A stretch of 64,000 bases of DNA, from the NCBI GenBank assembly GCA_030704615.1, contig CM060732.1, positions 31,849,053 through 31,913,052 on the forward strand, read 5' to 3'. Shown here one piece after another: positions 19,396 to 31,021 of this stretch (positions are counted from its first letter, which is position 1; the number at the start of each line of letters is the position of its first letter). A model generated the notes under the pieces. It was not told the origin of the DNA and did no database searches. It saw only the letters and a program-made list of their open reading frames with translations. Origin of the DNA: Takakia lepidozioides (Eukaryota > Streptophyta > Takakiopsida > Takakiales > Takakiaceae). The position numbers and the translations under genes were made by a program.

Positions 19396-20810
19396 CTCAT
19401 GACAGTTTAGCCATTTCTCCAAGGGGTTTAGCCACGCCAAACTAGGGTTTGTGTCTTTTGGACTCTAGGCTTATTTGCACCGAGCTATGGCGGTTGTGAA
19501 GAAATCAGCAAGGTATTCTTGCTCTTTCGGCTCCCACACACCACCAATAGTAGCCCTAAGCCATGAGGAAGAGGTTGCCACAAACCAAGCCTTCTTTCTC
19601 ACTTAGACTCCCCAAACACGCCACTAAACTCAATGGCAAACAACCAAGCCTTGCTAGTTTTCAGCCCTTGTGAGCACTCATTCAAGCATTTCCCTTGGCC
19701 ATAACATCTGTCTTAGAGCCTATTCCAGCCCCCTACACCTGCCACTTCAAGAGCCATGCTCTATCTAGGCTTGAGGTTGAAACCCCAACTCAGAACACGC
19801 TCTACAAGTGTCGGACTGTCACATAAGAGCAGATCAGCCCCTTACCTTCACTTCTAGTTCTTTAAAGCTTGAAAACAAAAGCCCAATGGACTGAACGCAT
19901 GCTCCACACATGCCCCACTCTCACCACCAGAGAATCAGCCCCTTTGCTTTCTTTCTTGCACCCACCAACCTGAAAATACACGCTTCAGCGGGCTGGAAGC
20001 ATGCTCCACACATGCCCTACAGGGAAACCAGCTTCTTCCTTCCTTTCTTGCTTGCCCTCCAAGCTTGAAGATGGAAGCTTCAATGCTCCACACATGCTCC
20101 ACACATGCAACCTCTTCACACAAGAGGTATCAGCCCCCTATCTTGGCTCCTTAGCTCCTTGATGCTCTCTAAGACAAGACTAAGCACTCCACAGCCTTTG
20201 CCAAGCTCCTGAAACCCTAAGGCTTACATTTCCAGCCACAAGACACTCCTCTTGTGGTGCAAGAGATCTTTTTCCAAGCTCTGAAACCCTAGGTGCACAT
20301 TCCATGGCCTTGCCGCACCTTTTAGCTTCTGTTCCAATCCTGCTCTTGCCATGACAAGAGCCCTCTCAATGCTGAAGCTCGAGATTGAAACCCAATCTCA
20401 ACATACTCCACAAAGTGCACTGATTTGCCCCAAGCCAAATCAGCCCTTTCGCTTGGTCTTGCAATCCTTCACACAATGAAAGCTCACATTCCCAAGTCCG
20501 GTTCTCAGCTTTGCCACCAAAGCCACTATAACCTGCTTTTGACTGGTCCTCTTCCCAATCATGCTTGCTCATGCATGTACACAATTTGAAACCATCAAGG
20601 TGCTCTGGAATTACCTGCAGCATGGTGCTTGAAGATCGAATGCCAAGGTCTACCACCTCGTAACCCACATCGCCTCCGCTTCTAACAACCAAGAGCTCCA
20701 CGGTGCTCCTTGCATAACAACCTGGTTTCTCTCATTCTCAAGCAAAAACCACAAGTGCTACAACTAACTCGTATCTGGCACTCACAGATACGAGCTCATC
20801 TTTCTCAAGT
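19396..20810. other. Leader-like non-coding DNA of the gypsy element
   Basis: No coding motif. Contains repeated phrases such as GCATGCTCCACACATGC (about 19890, 19990 and 20070) and a short inverted repeat around CTCGTATCTGGCACTCACAGATACGAG (20768-20794). No tRNA primer-binding site recognised. It may be the untranslated leader, or part of a longer 5' LTR missing from the 3' copy. Confidence 0.45.
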
Positions 20811-21136
20811 GATAAAGAAGAAGAATACAAGCACAAGCTCATGCGAGCTCACAAAGCTGAAGCATAAACTCATGCATATATAACCTCATCACTCAAATAC
20901 AAGTCAAGCCAAGTGCACCCCACGCCATGGGGAATCCACACTATGGCGCCATAGCTAGGCGCGGTGAGGCTCAACTCGAGAAAGATGAGCCTCCCGCGCT
21001 TGCTGTGAAGATAACCATTCCAAGGCCTAAATCTACCTTGACCCTTGGATTGACACTTGGGCCAATCCCAAATGTCAATATGTAAAAGCTAGCTATTTCC
21101 TAGCTAGTTTCACACTAGTGGTAAAATAACTTGACA
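20811..21136 (-). repeat. 5' terminal LTR segment of the gypsy element
   Basis: 326 bp matching 9537-9862 with about six substitutions. It ends TTGACA on the plus strand, then AAGT (21137-21140). The ACTAGT-rich 190-bp piece present at the other end is missing here. Confidence 0.8.
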
Positions 21137-21140
21137 AAGT

Positions 21141-22150
21141 AGATTTTGAGGGTGAAGCATCTCGGAACCATCGCAAAGGCGAATGCAGAAGCCAGACTTC
21201 TAGAACTGTAGCTGCGCGCGGAATTTGGGTGCTCTTGCACGTTTATGGCGCCAATTGCAATCTCCCTCATCACCTTCACTAGGGGATCTCCCATTGAGGG
21301 ATGGAATGTTGCCAAGTGAATTTAGAGTTGGAAAAACCGGCGCCGAGCATGCTGCTTTGCCCCAGGTGTCATGGAAGTCTTGAAGCAATTTCCTCCCTCA
21401 CTGCTCCGAAGTTCTGGAAACAGCGGCACAGACAGTTAACCAAGCCTTTCGCCCCTCAGTCAACAGATCTTGGTAAGTATTGAATAATACCGATCTGCCC
21501 CTGGGGGTTTTTCCCTCATAAATCCAAGCACATCTTGTTTTCCATAAGTTCCACAAGGTAAGTGCTCTAAGAGCAGCCCAAACCGGGCAGATAGTCTGCA
21601 CTTGACCCACAGTGAAATTTAGAAGCAACAGAGAAAGTGGGGGGGGGAGAGAGGAAGCTATTCCAGCGGGAGTAGAAACCAAGAACCAAGTGCCAGACTC
21701 TAACAGCCAGATTGCAAAACATTAGGTAGTGTTCAGTGGATTCGGGAGAAGAACCGCATAGAGAGCAGTTAGGGTTGTCTTCATAGGTGCGTTCTCTGAC
21801 TGGAAGAATTCTATGCGCGATTTTCCATAGAAAACCGGATAGCCTGGCTGGTCTGTCTTTTCTCCAGATGTCTCTCCAGATTTTGTCCCATCCTAGGCGG
21901 TCTAGCAGCGGGATGTTCCATTTTGCTTTCCACTTGAATTCAAACTAGGGGGAGGGGTTTAAGAGAGAATATCCCTTTTTCACAGAGTACGCAAAGAAAG
22001 GGGTCTTTATCTTATCCATCCATCTCCACTCCCCGGGATCGAATTGCAGGTCCACCAGTGGGGCAGCTCAAAAACCAGGCGAGGTTTTCTTGTCTCGCCC
22101 ATTGGGTCTCCATACCTTGCGGGGGCAGCGGGTTTGGGTTGCCCAGATTA
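21141..22150 (-). mobile_element. LINE C-terminal coding part (5' side of the interrupted LINE)
   Basis: Minus-strand frames carry DKIWRDIWRKDRPARLSGFL and NPNCSLCGSSPESTEHYLMF followed by C: the reverse-transcriptase-associated zinc finger (C-x2-C ... H-x4-C) at the end of plant LINE ORF2. Further upstream is METQWARQENLAWFLSC (about 22110-22060). The 5' truncation is near 22150, next to a CAAAA-rich stretch (22160-22190). The reading continues left until the AAGT at 21137, where the gypsy element interrupts it; the LINE's 3' end is at 8945-9341. Several stops, so dead. Confidence 0.8.
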
Positions 22151-22154
22151 TCCA

Positions 22155-22300
22155 GAACTCTACAAAACAAAACAAACAAAACGAAACAAAACAAATATAT
22201 GATTCTGACCTGATTCAGATGTTGATTGTGTCTGCAATGATGTGCAATGTAGCTAACAAGATTTGAACCCAGTGTCACTCGGGCGGAAAATATGAAGGGA
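22155..22300 (-). repeat. Possible SINE: B-box and CAAAA-rich tail
   Basis: Minus-strand B-box GGGTTCAAATC near 22260 and a CAAAACAAAACAAAC-like run at 22160-22195, the tail type of the 7400-8945 units. No convincing A-box; fragmentary. Confidence 0.4.
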
Positions 22301-23244
22301 TGAAAGAAACTGTGACCGAGGCCGGGGAGGCGGCGGTTGCTGGGCAGCGACGGCGACAGTCGAGGAAAGGGAAGGCGTGTGGCCCCCCGAGAGAGAGAGA
22401 GAGAGAGACGGGCGAGGGGATCTGCTTTGCATTGATGGTTATAAGAGATGGCAAGTGCGTGCTCTGGGCAACTACCTCTTTGTCTTTTGGCAGGTCGGCA
22501 TCCCGTGAAGCTTAGATGCCAACAGATTCGAAAGCTCATGTAGGGTACAGCTGCGCCGACCAGTGGAGATTGATTGAGATTGATGGAGAAGGAATTATAG
22601 AATAAGAGAGGTAAACTGTTCTGATCCGCACTAGGGAGAAAATCTTATCGTTTGTATTCCAGCCATGGTGCTTTACTCGGCTGACTGCTGCATCTTCATA
22701 TATGCAAATTGCTTGGTTACTCCCCTCTGTATTTGGAAGCTTCTCCGATATCTCCGATATCTCCGACTGATTTCCGAGCCTTTCCACCCTCCATATCCAC
22801 GTAGATTCAATAGTCGTGCTTGTACACGACTGTGCGTTATTGATGTGCTCGCGGAGCGAGCCCCACCCCGAGACTCCACCTTGTTGGCATCGAGGGCTGC
22901 TTTTGAGTACTGGGCATACTGGAATCTTCAATCAATCAAAGGAACACTAATTCGTAGAGTCAGGAGGGGCGGGCAGATCTGATCCAGAAGTAAAATGATT
23001 TCCAGGGTTTTGCAGCGACATCATTCCATCGTGATTCCTGACGATATTGGGTTTTGTTGGTATGCTGCAGGGTTGCTTTCAGTTACTTACCACCTTCTAC
23101 TGGGCATACTGGGATACTCAGTCAACTACATAGACGCCTTTTCGATTCAGAGCTCGATAAGTACAGCGTGCGGCAAAGCAGGGACCGGCAAACGTGATCC
23201 AGCAATTCAGCCTGAATCTTGGTTTTAGAGCGCCGTGAAGGTCC
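22300..23244. other. Upstream region of the LRR receptor gene
   Basis: No gene recognised. Contains a GA run near 22390-22408, and CTCCGATAT repeated near 22743-22765. The stretch 22980-23244 immediately precedes the receptor start codon and probably holds its 5' UTR and promoter, but no clear TATA element is identified. Confidence 0.4.
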
Positions 23245-26200
23245 ATGACGTCCACAATTGTGTTGGTTCTGGTTACTTTTCTAGCTTGTATCAGATCGAG
23301 CTTGCAGGCCACGGTGGTGGAAGGGGACGGCTTATGGGCAGACTCTCAAGTCCTCCTTCATATGAAAATATCCTTTGTGGATCCGAACAACATTCTGAGC
23401 AGTTGGGCTGTCTCGTATCCAAGCGGCTCCCCATGTTATTGGTATGGTGTGATATGCGATTCGTATCACAGGAGAGTGATTGGCCTCAATCTATCCAACA
23501 GTGACTTGTCAGGATCCATTTCTGATGCGATTGAGCAGCTCGTCTATTTGCAGACCCTAGATATATCCAACAACAACATAACTGGCATCCTCCCTGATCA
23601 GATCTGCAGCTGCAACCTGCTGAAGTTCATCGACTTGAGCAACAATGCAATAGCGGGATTCATCCCTTGGTGCCTGGCTCGTCTCCCATCCCTCGAGGTA
23701 CTCCGCACCCTTGCCCCATCCTCCAATATGAAGTGATGTCTTAAAAGATAATATCATTAGTAGCATAATTTATCAAAAGTGTATAAGTCACCAACGAGCC
23801 TGCAGTGTAATGTTCATACCGCCCTAGGTAGGTAATTGAAAAGAGAGCTCTAGAGATTCGAACTCAAACATTAGTGCAATCGACTACATTGCTGTACATA
23901 GAGGTAAACTTGTTGGTTTACTTGCAGCCCTTAGGCTGGGAGATGTAATCTACGTTGGCAATGCAAACCCTGGATTGTAGCCTTGAATGTGAAAGTATGC
24001 TAAAAAAACTCGCTTGACCAGTAGATGTTTCTCTTTGGGTTGAGCGTATTGAGTAAGATGATTTGTTGCAGGGCTGCCGAATCACTTATCACGTACTTAC
24101 ACTTGTACATATATATATATTGGACAAACGTTAAAGTAGGGCCACATTTTGACCTCCTGGGCTGATTTAGGTAACTCTCCCACATAGACCTGCAATCACG
24201 AACTAAATGAGTGGATCGTATACAAAGTGAACCTGTATTGATATGTATTTATCTCCTTCAGTGCATGGCAAGAAAAACTCTTGAAAGTGTCTTTGACAGT
24301 TGCTCTCCACGTTATAGGCCTGCACGAGGACTGCTTTACTCAGCCTTTATTATTTCATCTTATCGACTCCTCAACTACTATGTTCCAACAGGTGATAAAC
24401 CTCAACAACAATGACTTCACAGGGGAGATTTCACCGGAAGTCGGTCAATTTCAACGCCTACGCAGCCTGGATATTGGCGGGTCTTACCTGACCAGCAACA
24501 TTCCACAGGAAATTGGCAGGATCAGCAGCCTTGTTAATCTGACGCTCGCAGAAAACAACCTTTATGGAATCATCCCACCAGAGCTGGGCAATCTCAAACA
24601 GTTGCAGTTTCTCTATCTTGGTTACAATTATTTAAGCGGAAGCATTCCAGCAGAGATTGGTGCAATTCCCGGCCTCCTTCATCTTGATCTTTCTGTCAAC
24701 AATTTAACAGGAAGCATTCCTTCGTCACTTGGAAATCTGGGCGAGCTGCGAACCATGTTTCTTTGGAATAATTCACTTTCAGGTTCTCACCTAGAATCTC
24801 TCTCCACTGCATGAAACTGTGATATTGTTCATATTTGGAAGGACTTCAAAATTCCAGTTTAGTCTAGGTCTTCTCAATTCCTTGTCAAGTACGTTTCAGA
24901 CTGTGTGTTTGGTACTTTCAAACTCAGACATTTGTTTCCATGGACATCTTTCGTGAATTTCTGGATAGTATCGAATCATTGTATGCAACCTGTACCTGTA
25001 CCTGTTTAGATCTACCATAAATCACTGTACCAATCAGCAGTCACGGCTTTCTTTTGAAACATTAATCGGTATATACTTTTGGACTTGACTGTTTTCTGTT
25101 CCATGGACCCCCTCAGATCTACATTTGTGATGCTCGAAATGCATATATAAATTGTGCTTATTTTACTATGTCGTTTCCGTACGACTACAGACAACTATAT
25201 TGAAAACATGTAACAGTCAAGTTTCCTCTTTCTTTCAGGTCCCATTCCAGCAGAGTTGGGCCGTCTCCCTCTTCTGGATTCTCTTGACCTCAGCGACAAC
25301 CTACTGATCGGCGAGATTCCCACAGAACTTTCAATGTTGAAGTCTTTGAAGCTTCTTAATCTCTTCAGAAATCGCCTCTCTGGAACCATTCCCGTGAGTG
25401 TGGCGGAACTTCCAAATCTGCAGGTTTTGTCCCTTTGGATGAACCAGCTTACCGGCGGGATCCCTTCAGAGCTCGGCCTATACTCCACACTGCAAATTAT
25501 TGACCTTTCGACGAATTTACTTGTGGGACCTATTCCCTCCACTCTTTGCGATGGTGGGCAGTTGACCAAACTGATTCTCTTCAAAAATCTACTCTCCGGG
25601 AACATTCCTATGAGCCTCGCGAGCTGCAAGAGTCTTGTGCGTGTTCGGATACAGGGGAATGCATTTTCTGGTCCAATTCCTGCAGGCTTCGGGGCCATCC
25701 CATATCTCGACTACTTGGATCTCTCCTCCAACACCCTCAGCGGGCCCATTGATCCCACCCAGTTTGGCACTGCAAGCTTTTTGACCTTTCTGGACCTATC
25801 TTATAATCAACTATCTGGCCTCATTCCTCCCCAGATTGGAAACTGTCAGTCTCTGTACTCTCTCGATCTGAGCAACAATCAGCTCACTGGAAGCATACCA
25901 TCACAGCTCGGGAGCCCGCCAAACCTCACATACCTGGACCTCTCCGACAACAAGCTCAACGGACCGATTCCACCACAGATTTTGAGCAAGAAATCACTGC
26001 ACTACTTGAACTGCTCTGGCAACAACATCACAGTACCTCAGGCCGCAGCGACCAGTACTTTTGGCAGGAAGATTCTCAGAATCCAATCCTTTACAAACGC
26101 AGTTGAGAACTGCCGCCCTGCAGAACTAGCTGCAAGCCGGCCAGCTGCAGCACCACATTCCAAGCCCGCTTGGCATCAGTACGTGGTTTTTGGTGGACTT

Positions 26201-27845
26201 GCAGCAGTCACTGTGCTTGCAACTGCGTGGACCCTTGTAGACTTCCGGAGGAAAAACTACTGTGAGGTATCTACTTACTGTGCTCTCATCGCTTCGCCTC
26301 CCCCTCTCCTTCTCATTCGACCTCTTGGCCGCCTCACATCTTCTCGTTTGTTTTTCTTCTCATGTTCAGGTTCGGTCTGGCTACGCGAACCTGACGACCT
26401 CCGCCGGACCTCCACCCGAACCGGAATCTGCGGGAGAGACCGACGCGTGGCAGCTCGCACTCTTCGCAACAGAATCACCGTTAACTATCGACGACATATT
26501 GGACGCCATCGCGCCGGCAAACGTTCTCGGTACGGGCAGCGCCGGGCCCGTGTACAAAGGAAAAACTGCCGCCGGGAACTTCTTCACGGTTAGAAAATGC
26601 GCCGATGCTCCCAACCAACAGGTTCTAGGACTGGGAAAGCTTCGTCATCCGAACCTGGCGCGACCGCTGGGTGTTTGCTGGTGCGGGGATGTTTGTCTGA
26701 TCGCCAGTCCCTACTTTTCCGGCAGCTTGGCGAGCGTGTTACACGGCTCCTCTCCGATCCGCCTTAACTGGCGACAAAGGTAACTAGGCCTGATGGATGC
26801 GTTTCATCTATCCATCACTCCACGTAGATGGATGTCTCTCTCACCGCGGTTGACTGGTGTGGCAGGTTCACGATAGCGGTCGGAGCGGCGCGCGGGCTGG
26901 CGTATTTGCACGACCGGGCACCGCCGGTCGTCCACGGCCGCGTGACGACACGCCACGTTGTTCTGACCGGTGCATTGGACGCGCAGCTGTCGGTCCACCA
27001 CCTCCACTCTGGCCTGGCAGACTACATGGCACCAGGTACCGACCACCGACCCTCGCTTCCTCCCTGCGCGATCTCTCGACTGAAGTATGAAGTCTGAGTG
27101 TTTGTGCGCGTGTTGCAATGGCGCAGAGTATGGGCACAGGTTGGAGATGGATGTGAACAGCTTCGGTGTGGTGTTGCTGGAGCTTCTGACGGGGCGCGAG
27201 CGGTTTGGTCGGGAAGGAAGCCTTGTGGAGTGGGCACATAAAGCAGTTCCGGCTATATTGATCGACCACAACATATACAGGCAGTCGTCGTTGCAAGCTC
27301 ATTGTGAGATGATGAAGGTGAACTTCTCAACTTTTGTATATATGTATCGTCCCTCACAAGGCTGCCACACGATATCCGATATCTCAGGAGATAAATAAAC
27401 ACTTGGATCGATGTGAATCTCATGGTTACCAAAATTCGACATTGTAAAGTGATGTGACACGATCGATCGGTCTATGTATCGGCTTAGTCGCGATTTTCCG
27501 GAAGAGATCCACGATCAACTGTTTATGGATTTGATATTTCCCTCGTATTTCCATTTTAGCTTCCCTGCGACGTAGCTAGATTCATCTTTGGAAGAGTATG
27601 CGCCATGTTCTTATAATAACGCAGATGGATGATGATCAAATTGTGATGTAAATGTTCACCAGGTGCTTGAAGTGGCCCGTCTTTGCACGAATACTTCGGC
27701 CAAGGAGCGGCTATCGATGCAAGAGGTCGTAAACAAGCTGGTATCTGTGACGTTCACAACAAATGAAGCATCCAAGAAAAGCGAGAGGAGAAACCTTCAC
27801 TCTCATTTACCATCAACAAGCTATGCGCTCTCTGATGGAGAGTAA
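23245..27845 (+). CDS. LRR receptor-like protein with degenerate kinase (pseudokinase), 7 exons
   Basis: Exons 23245-23697, 24392-24782, 25239-26266, 26370-26779, 26866-27035, 27127-27317 and 27663-27845. All introns are GT-AG, and the joined frame is 2826 nt for 941 residues. Residues 1-22 are a signal peptide (IVLVLVTFLACI). An LRRNT cap follows (SSWAVSYPSGSPCYWYGVIC), then about 20 plant-type LRRs, a membrane span about 596-615 (VVFGGLAAVTVLATAWTLV), and a kinase-like domain from about 670. The Gly loop GTGSAGPVYKG (678-688) and a Lys (about 700) are present. HRD is replaced by HGR (784-786), the catalytic Asn is absent, and DFG is replaced by HHL; APE (816-818) is normal. So it is predicted catalytically inactive. 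The ectodomain resembles Arabidopsis SKM1-like receptors of LRR subfamily XI (from memory). Likely a peptide-perceiving co-receptor or scaffold at the plasma membrane; ligand unknown. Confidence 0.93.
23820..23900 (-). repeat. SINE-like fragment in intron 1 of the LRR receptor gene
   Basis: The minus strand carries GAGTTCGAATCTC (B-box) near 23848 with GTAGTCGATTGCACTAATG about 15 nt upstream, resembling the tRNA D-loop to T-loop order. Short and diverged. Confidence 0.4.
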
Positions 27846-30560
27846 AATCATTTCTTTTTTCTTTATGCAAGTTTCATAGATTAGTCATGTAATCTGAATC
27901 CTTCACGTTGTCGGTTGGTTTGGTTACTCTGAGATAAAAGAAGTGTACTCCAAACTTCGTTACAGCAATAAACACTTCCTTAGCTAGCGTTGTGTATGGT
28001 TCGCTTTGGACACTCAATGATATCCACGTCACCCTCTTATTCTTTGTATGAATGGAATTAGTTTGCTGATTTCTCGATAGCTGAAATGTACTTTTTCTTC
28101 TCTCAAAACCTCTTCTCCAATCGTTTCAGTGTCCTTCAATGTGAAATTCTTATACGTGAGTTCTTCGGTGCCCTGCTTTATTGTCCATCCATTCATGGAC
28201 TTCGTAATCCCTTGATGTCATTTTCCCTGCTTTGGTGAAAATCTACACATCATTCTGTCTCGTGTCTCTTTCAGCTGTTGCCCTGTTATCTGTACAAGAG
28301 ATTCCGCTTATTGTCCTTGATATTTTCCGCCAGGTGTGACTATCAATCGACGGATTTGAAATCGAACAAGGCTTATTTTCAAGTGTTGAATTGTTCTGAA
28401 TGTCTCTATGTGTTGAAATCTGTTCAGGGAAGAACACAAAGAGGATGTGGAAGATTTACAAAAAAGAACTAAACTGAAGGATTAGATGATTTACTTTCTC
28501 TTACCATATACTCTGATGAACACTGCTCGGATGTAACTCATCAGTGATCAACCAACAATTGCAATGTGAGCACCTCGTGTCCTTGACAACTTATCGGCAT
28601 TGCCAATCTTCAGAATCAATACGGTACCTTGCTCTGTCTCTTCTTTCCCCTTTATTTATCTTACTCATGTTCTTCTGATGTTACTGCTCTTATACTTTGG
28701 AAGTGTGGCACTAGCATGTTTTCCAAAGGGTTGCATAGGTTTAATTGGCAGCGTTACTGATATCTTGGAGCTGGTGATTGCGAGTAGACCATACATGCAG
28801 GTCTTTCAGTGTCCAAGAGCATGCAGGCAGCCTGGCATGCACGGTTGGCACAAAGGTTTATATGCATCAGAGGTAAATAGGAACTACACAAGTTTTACAA
28901 TATTGCTCCCTGCATCTCTCTTCTGATGTTTCTGGCCAGCAAGAGGTCATGTTCTCATGTGGATGAACACTGAAAGGCCAGGAAGAAACAAGGGTTGCTT
29001 ATCTAGAACGTTTAATATTAAATGAAATCAAATCAATTGGTACTTCATAAAGAAATCCAGAGCCCACTTCAATTGCTTATTGGCTCACACGCTCGCTTGT
29101 CAATAATCAACCCTACTGGTATTGTCCTGGAAGTTCATTGACGTTTTTACGTGCATTGCTGATTCGTGCGTATACAGCCACTGCAGTGCAGTCTAGCTCT
29201 AGTTCAGTGGGTTGCATCTTGTTTTTGAACTTAACATGGCACCTGATATTTTGAGACGAGGATGTCATGGTGTGTGAGAGGTTTTGTGGTGTTTCTATCG
29301 CCCTACCCTCGGCCTGTTTCTCTAAGTGGGAATAGTGTGTGTTGGAAGTTCAAGAGAAGTGAGCACGGAACACAGGCAAAATCAGCAAAATCCACAAATG
29401 CTCAAGTCCCATATGGCCTGAGTTTTGAAGTTTTTGGAAGTGCTTGATGGTGCATTAGAAGGTTGAAAACTTGTGAAGAAAGAGAAGGTGCATGTGCTTC
29501 TCTTCTGTTTTAATCCTGGGAGCTATTTTATGTTTGCTGTTCCATACATGCTCATGGCACTCACCATCACGTCAATATCTTGTGAAATGTTGGACTCGCT
29601 GAAGCGTTGTTCCGGAATGTAGATATTGTATGTTTGTGTTTAAATTGTCTACATACATCAGGAGTTTTTGACACAGCTCCTGTAGCAGAAGTTTTATATG
29701 CCTTCAGAGTTGGAGGAGTGTGAACAGAATAAGTCTAAGGGACACCTATTTGGGAAGAGGGCAGCATTGAGAATGACTTCAATCACATTGCCTTATTTGG
29801 ACCACTTGATCATGAATGTGCTTATGCTAGCATTGGTACAACGTTATGGTTGCTGGCGGATGCAGTAATCTGTGTTCCTGTGTATGCTTTGTATACTTGA
29901 GTACAAATTTCAAAAGGAGTGCCACAGGGAACTGGGGATCATAGGTTTCTTGTTTCTTTGACATGGTGCAGAGTCTGGATAGAGTCATGTGCATATCTGC
30001 GGTCTCCTTTTGGACTTGGTTAGAGCCTTTCTCAATAGAAGTATATTTTACTGAAGATGTTTGACTACAATTTTCCGTCTGTGTGTAGTTTGATAAGCCC
30101 TCTCTTACAGAAATGTACGAGTTGTACTCCTTCCACAACATATTTGGTTATATATCTTGTCGAGGGTGCAGAAGGGGTCGTAAATGGCGGATGAGTTACA
30201 AGTTGTCGTCTGTTCTTTCTCTGGTTGTCGATGTCAGTTCTTAGTGATATAAAGCATCTTTTTGATGATCATCATTGAGTGACAGATCTGTAGACCTGGT
30301 TTGTAACTAGTCTTTTTTGTTGTGAAATATTTTATCTACAATTTTATCTCATGTATGCCATCCTGATTACCCTTTTTGTGCTACCTACCATCAGGTTTCC
30401 TCCAGTTGGTAGCTGCTTTTGGAACGTGAGTCTTTTTGCCATACTCAGAACCTAACAGTCTCGGAATTAGAGATTAGTTTTCGGAAATTGGTTGATGCGA
30501 AGTTTCAGTTAATTCCAGCCAGTGTTGAGGGAGATATTTCTCAAGTTGTGAGATCCTTAT
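27846..30560. other. Intergenic, receptor 3' UTR then no recognisable gene
   Basis: The first few hundred bases after the receptor stop probably include its 3' UTR (AATAAAC near 27966). At about 29020-29060 there is a short stretch (AAATGAAATCAAATCAATTG then GTACTTCATAA) resembling the LINE tail at 60135 and 61553. No supported coding sequence. Confidence 0.45.
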
Positions 30561-30562
30561 GA

Positions 30563-31021
30563 TTGACTTTTGACAGAGAGTTTCTAATCTTTCAGGTTGC
30601 CTACATGACAATTTTATGGACCCCCATGACTGGATCTACCCTCCTGACTAAGTCTTTTGTCGAAATGTTCCACGAGCTTGCCACTCCAGCATATAGGCAG
30701 CTGCAACAATCAGGTATCGCCTATCGCAGATTCCATAGTCTGCACCGCGTTGAAACGGATGGTCTTGTCACTTGTGAAATAGCTTATCCCTCTGAAAGAT
30801 ATAGGACTCTGTTGTCAGGGGGTTGGTATGCATGCAATAACGCATTTAAGTTTACGTCTGCGCTCATGTCGCATTCTAATCTGCATAGCTGTCTGACAGT
30901 GTTGACGATGCTGGCGTGGTCAGCCGATCAAGTCCCACTCTACTGGGCTTGGCCAGTGAAGGACACCACCACATGGTTGTGTGGCTCCCTTGGTAAGTCG
31001 CTCCGTCATAAAATCACTTGA
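30563..31021 (+). CDS. Hypothetical ORF, unrecognised
   Basis: 152 codons with no motif I recognise. The stretch QVAYMTILWTPMTGSTLLTK follows a plausible acceptor (CTTTCAG at about 30595), and a possible donor (TTGGTAAGT) lies near 30990, so an internal exon is conceivable. It is hydrophobic in part (SALMSHSNLHSCLTVLTMLA). No neighbouring exons found. It could be a chance frame; confidence is low. Confidence 0.2.
   Translation: MTFDREFLIFQVAYMTILWTPMTGSTLLTKSFVEMFHELATPAYRQLQQSGIAYRRFHSLHRVETDGLVTCEIAYPSERYRTLLSGGWYACNNAFKFTSALMSHSNLHSCLTVLTMLAWSADQVPLYWAWPVKDTTTWLCGSLGKSLRHKIT

Larger units (their letters stand above)
9346..21136 (-). mobile_element. Ty3/gypsy LTR retrotransposon encoding a DNA methyltransferase and a PHD finger
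   Basis: An 11.8-kb element on the minus strand flanked by AAGT (9342-9345 and 21137-21140). Termini are TGTC...GACA when read on either strand. Coding order: gag (about 17472-16094), aspartic protease (about 15717-15011), C5 DNA methyltransferase (about 14710-13760), reverse transcriptase (13309-12414), RNase H (12410-12030), integrase (about 11700-10550), PHD finger (10540-10313). RT before integrase places it in Ty3/gypsy. A 326-bp terminal segment is present at both ends (9537-9862 and 20811-21136) with about six differences. Frameshifts and in-frame stops (near 12415, 11521 and 10547) make this copy non-autonomous. A 1.2-kb minisatellite and about 1.4 kb of leader-like DNA lie between gag and the 5' end. 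Confidence 0.92.

Noticed and set aside
26262-26783. Alternative start of a separate kinase ORF in exon 4 of the receptor
   Set aside because: Its first 36 codons are the intron; the GT-AG junctions at 26266/26370 join the frame exactly to the upstream LRR exon.
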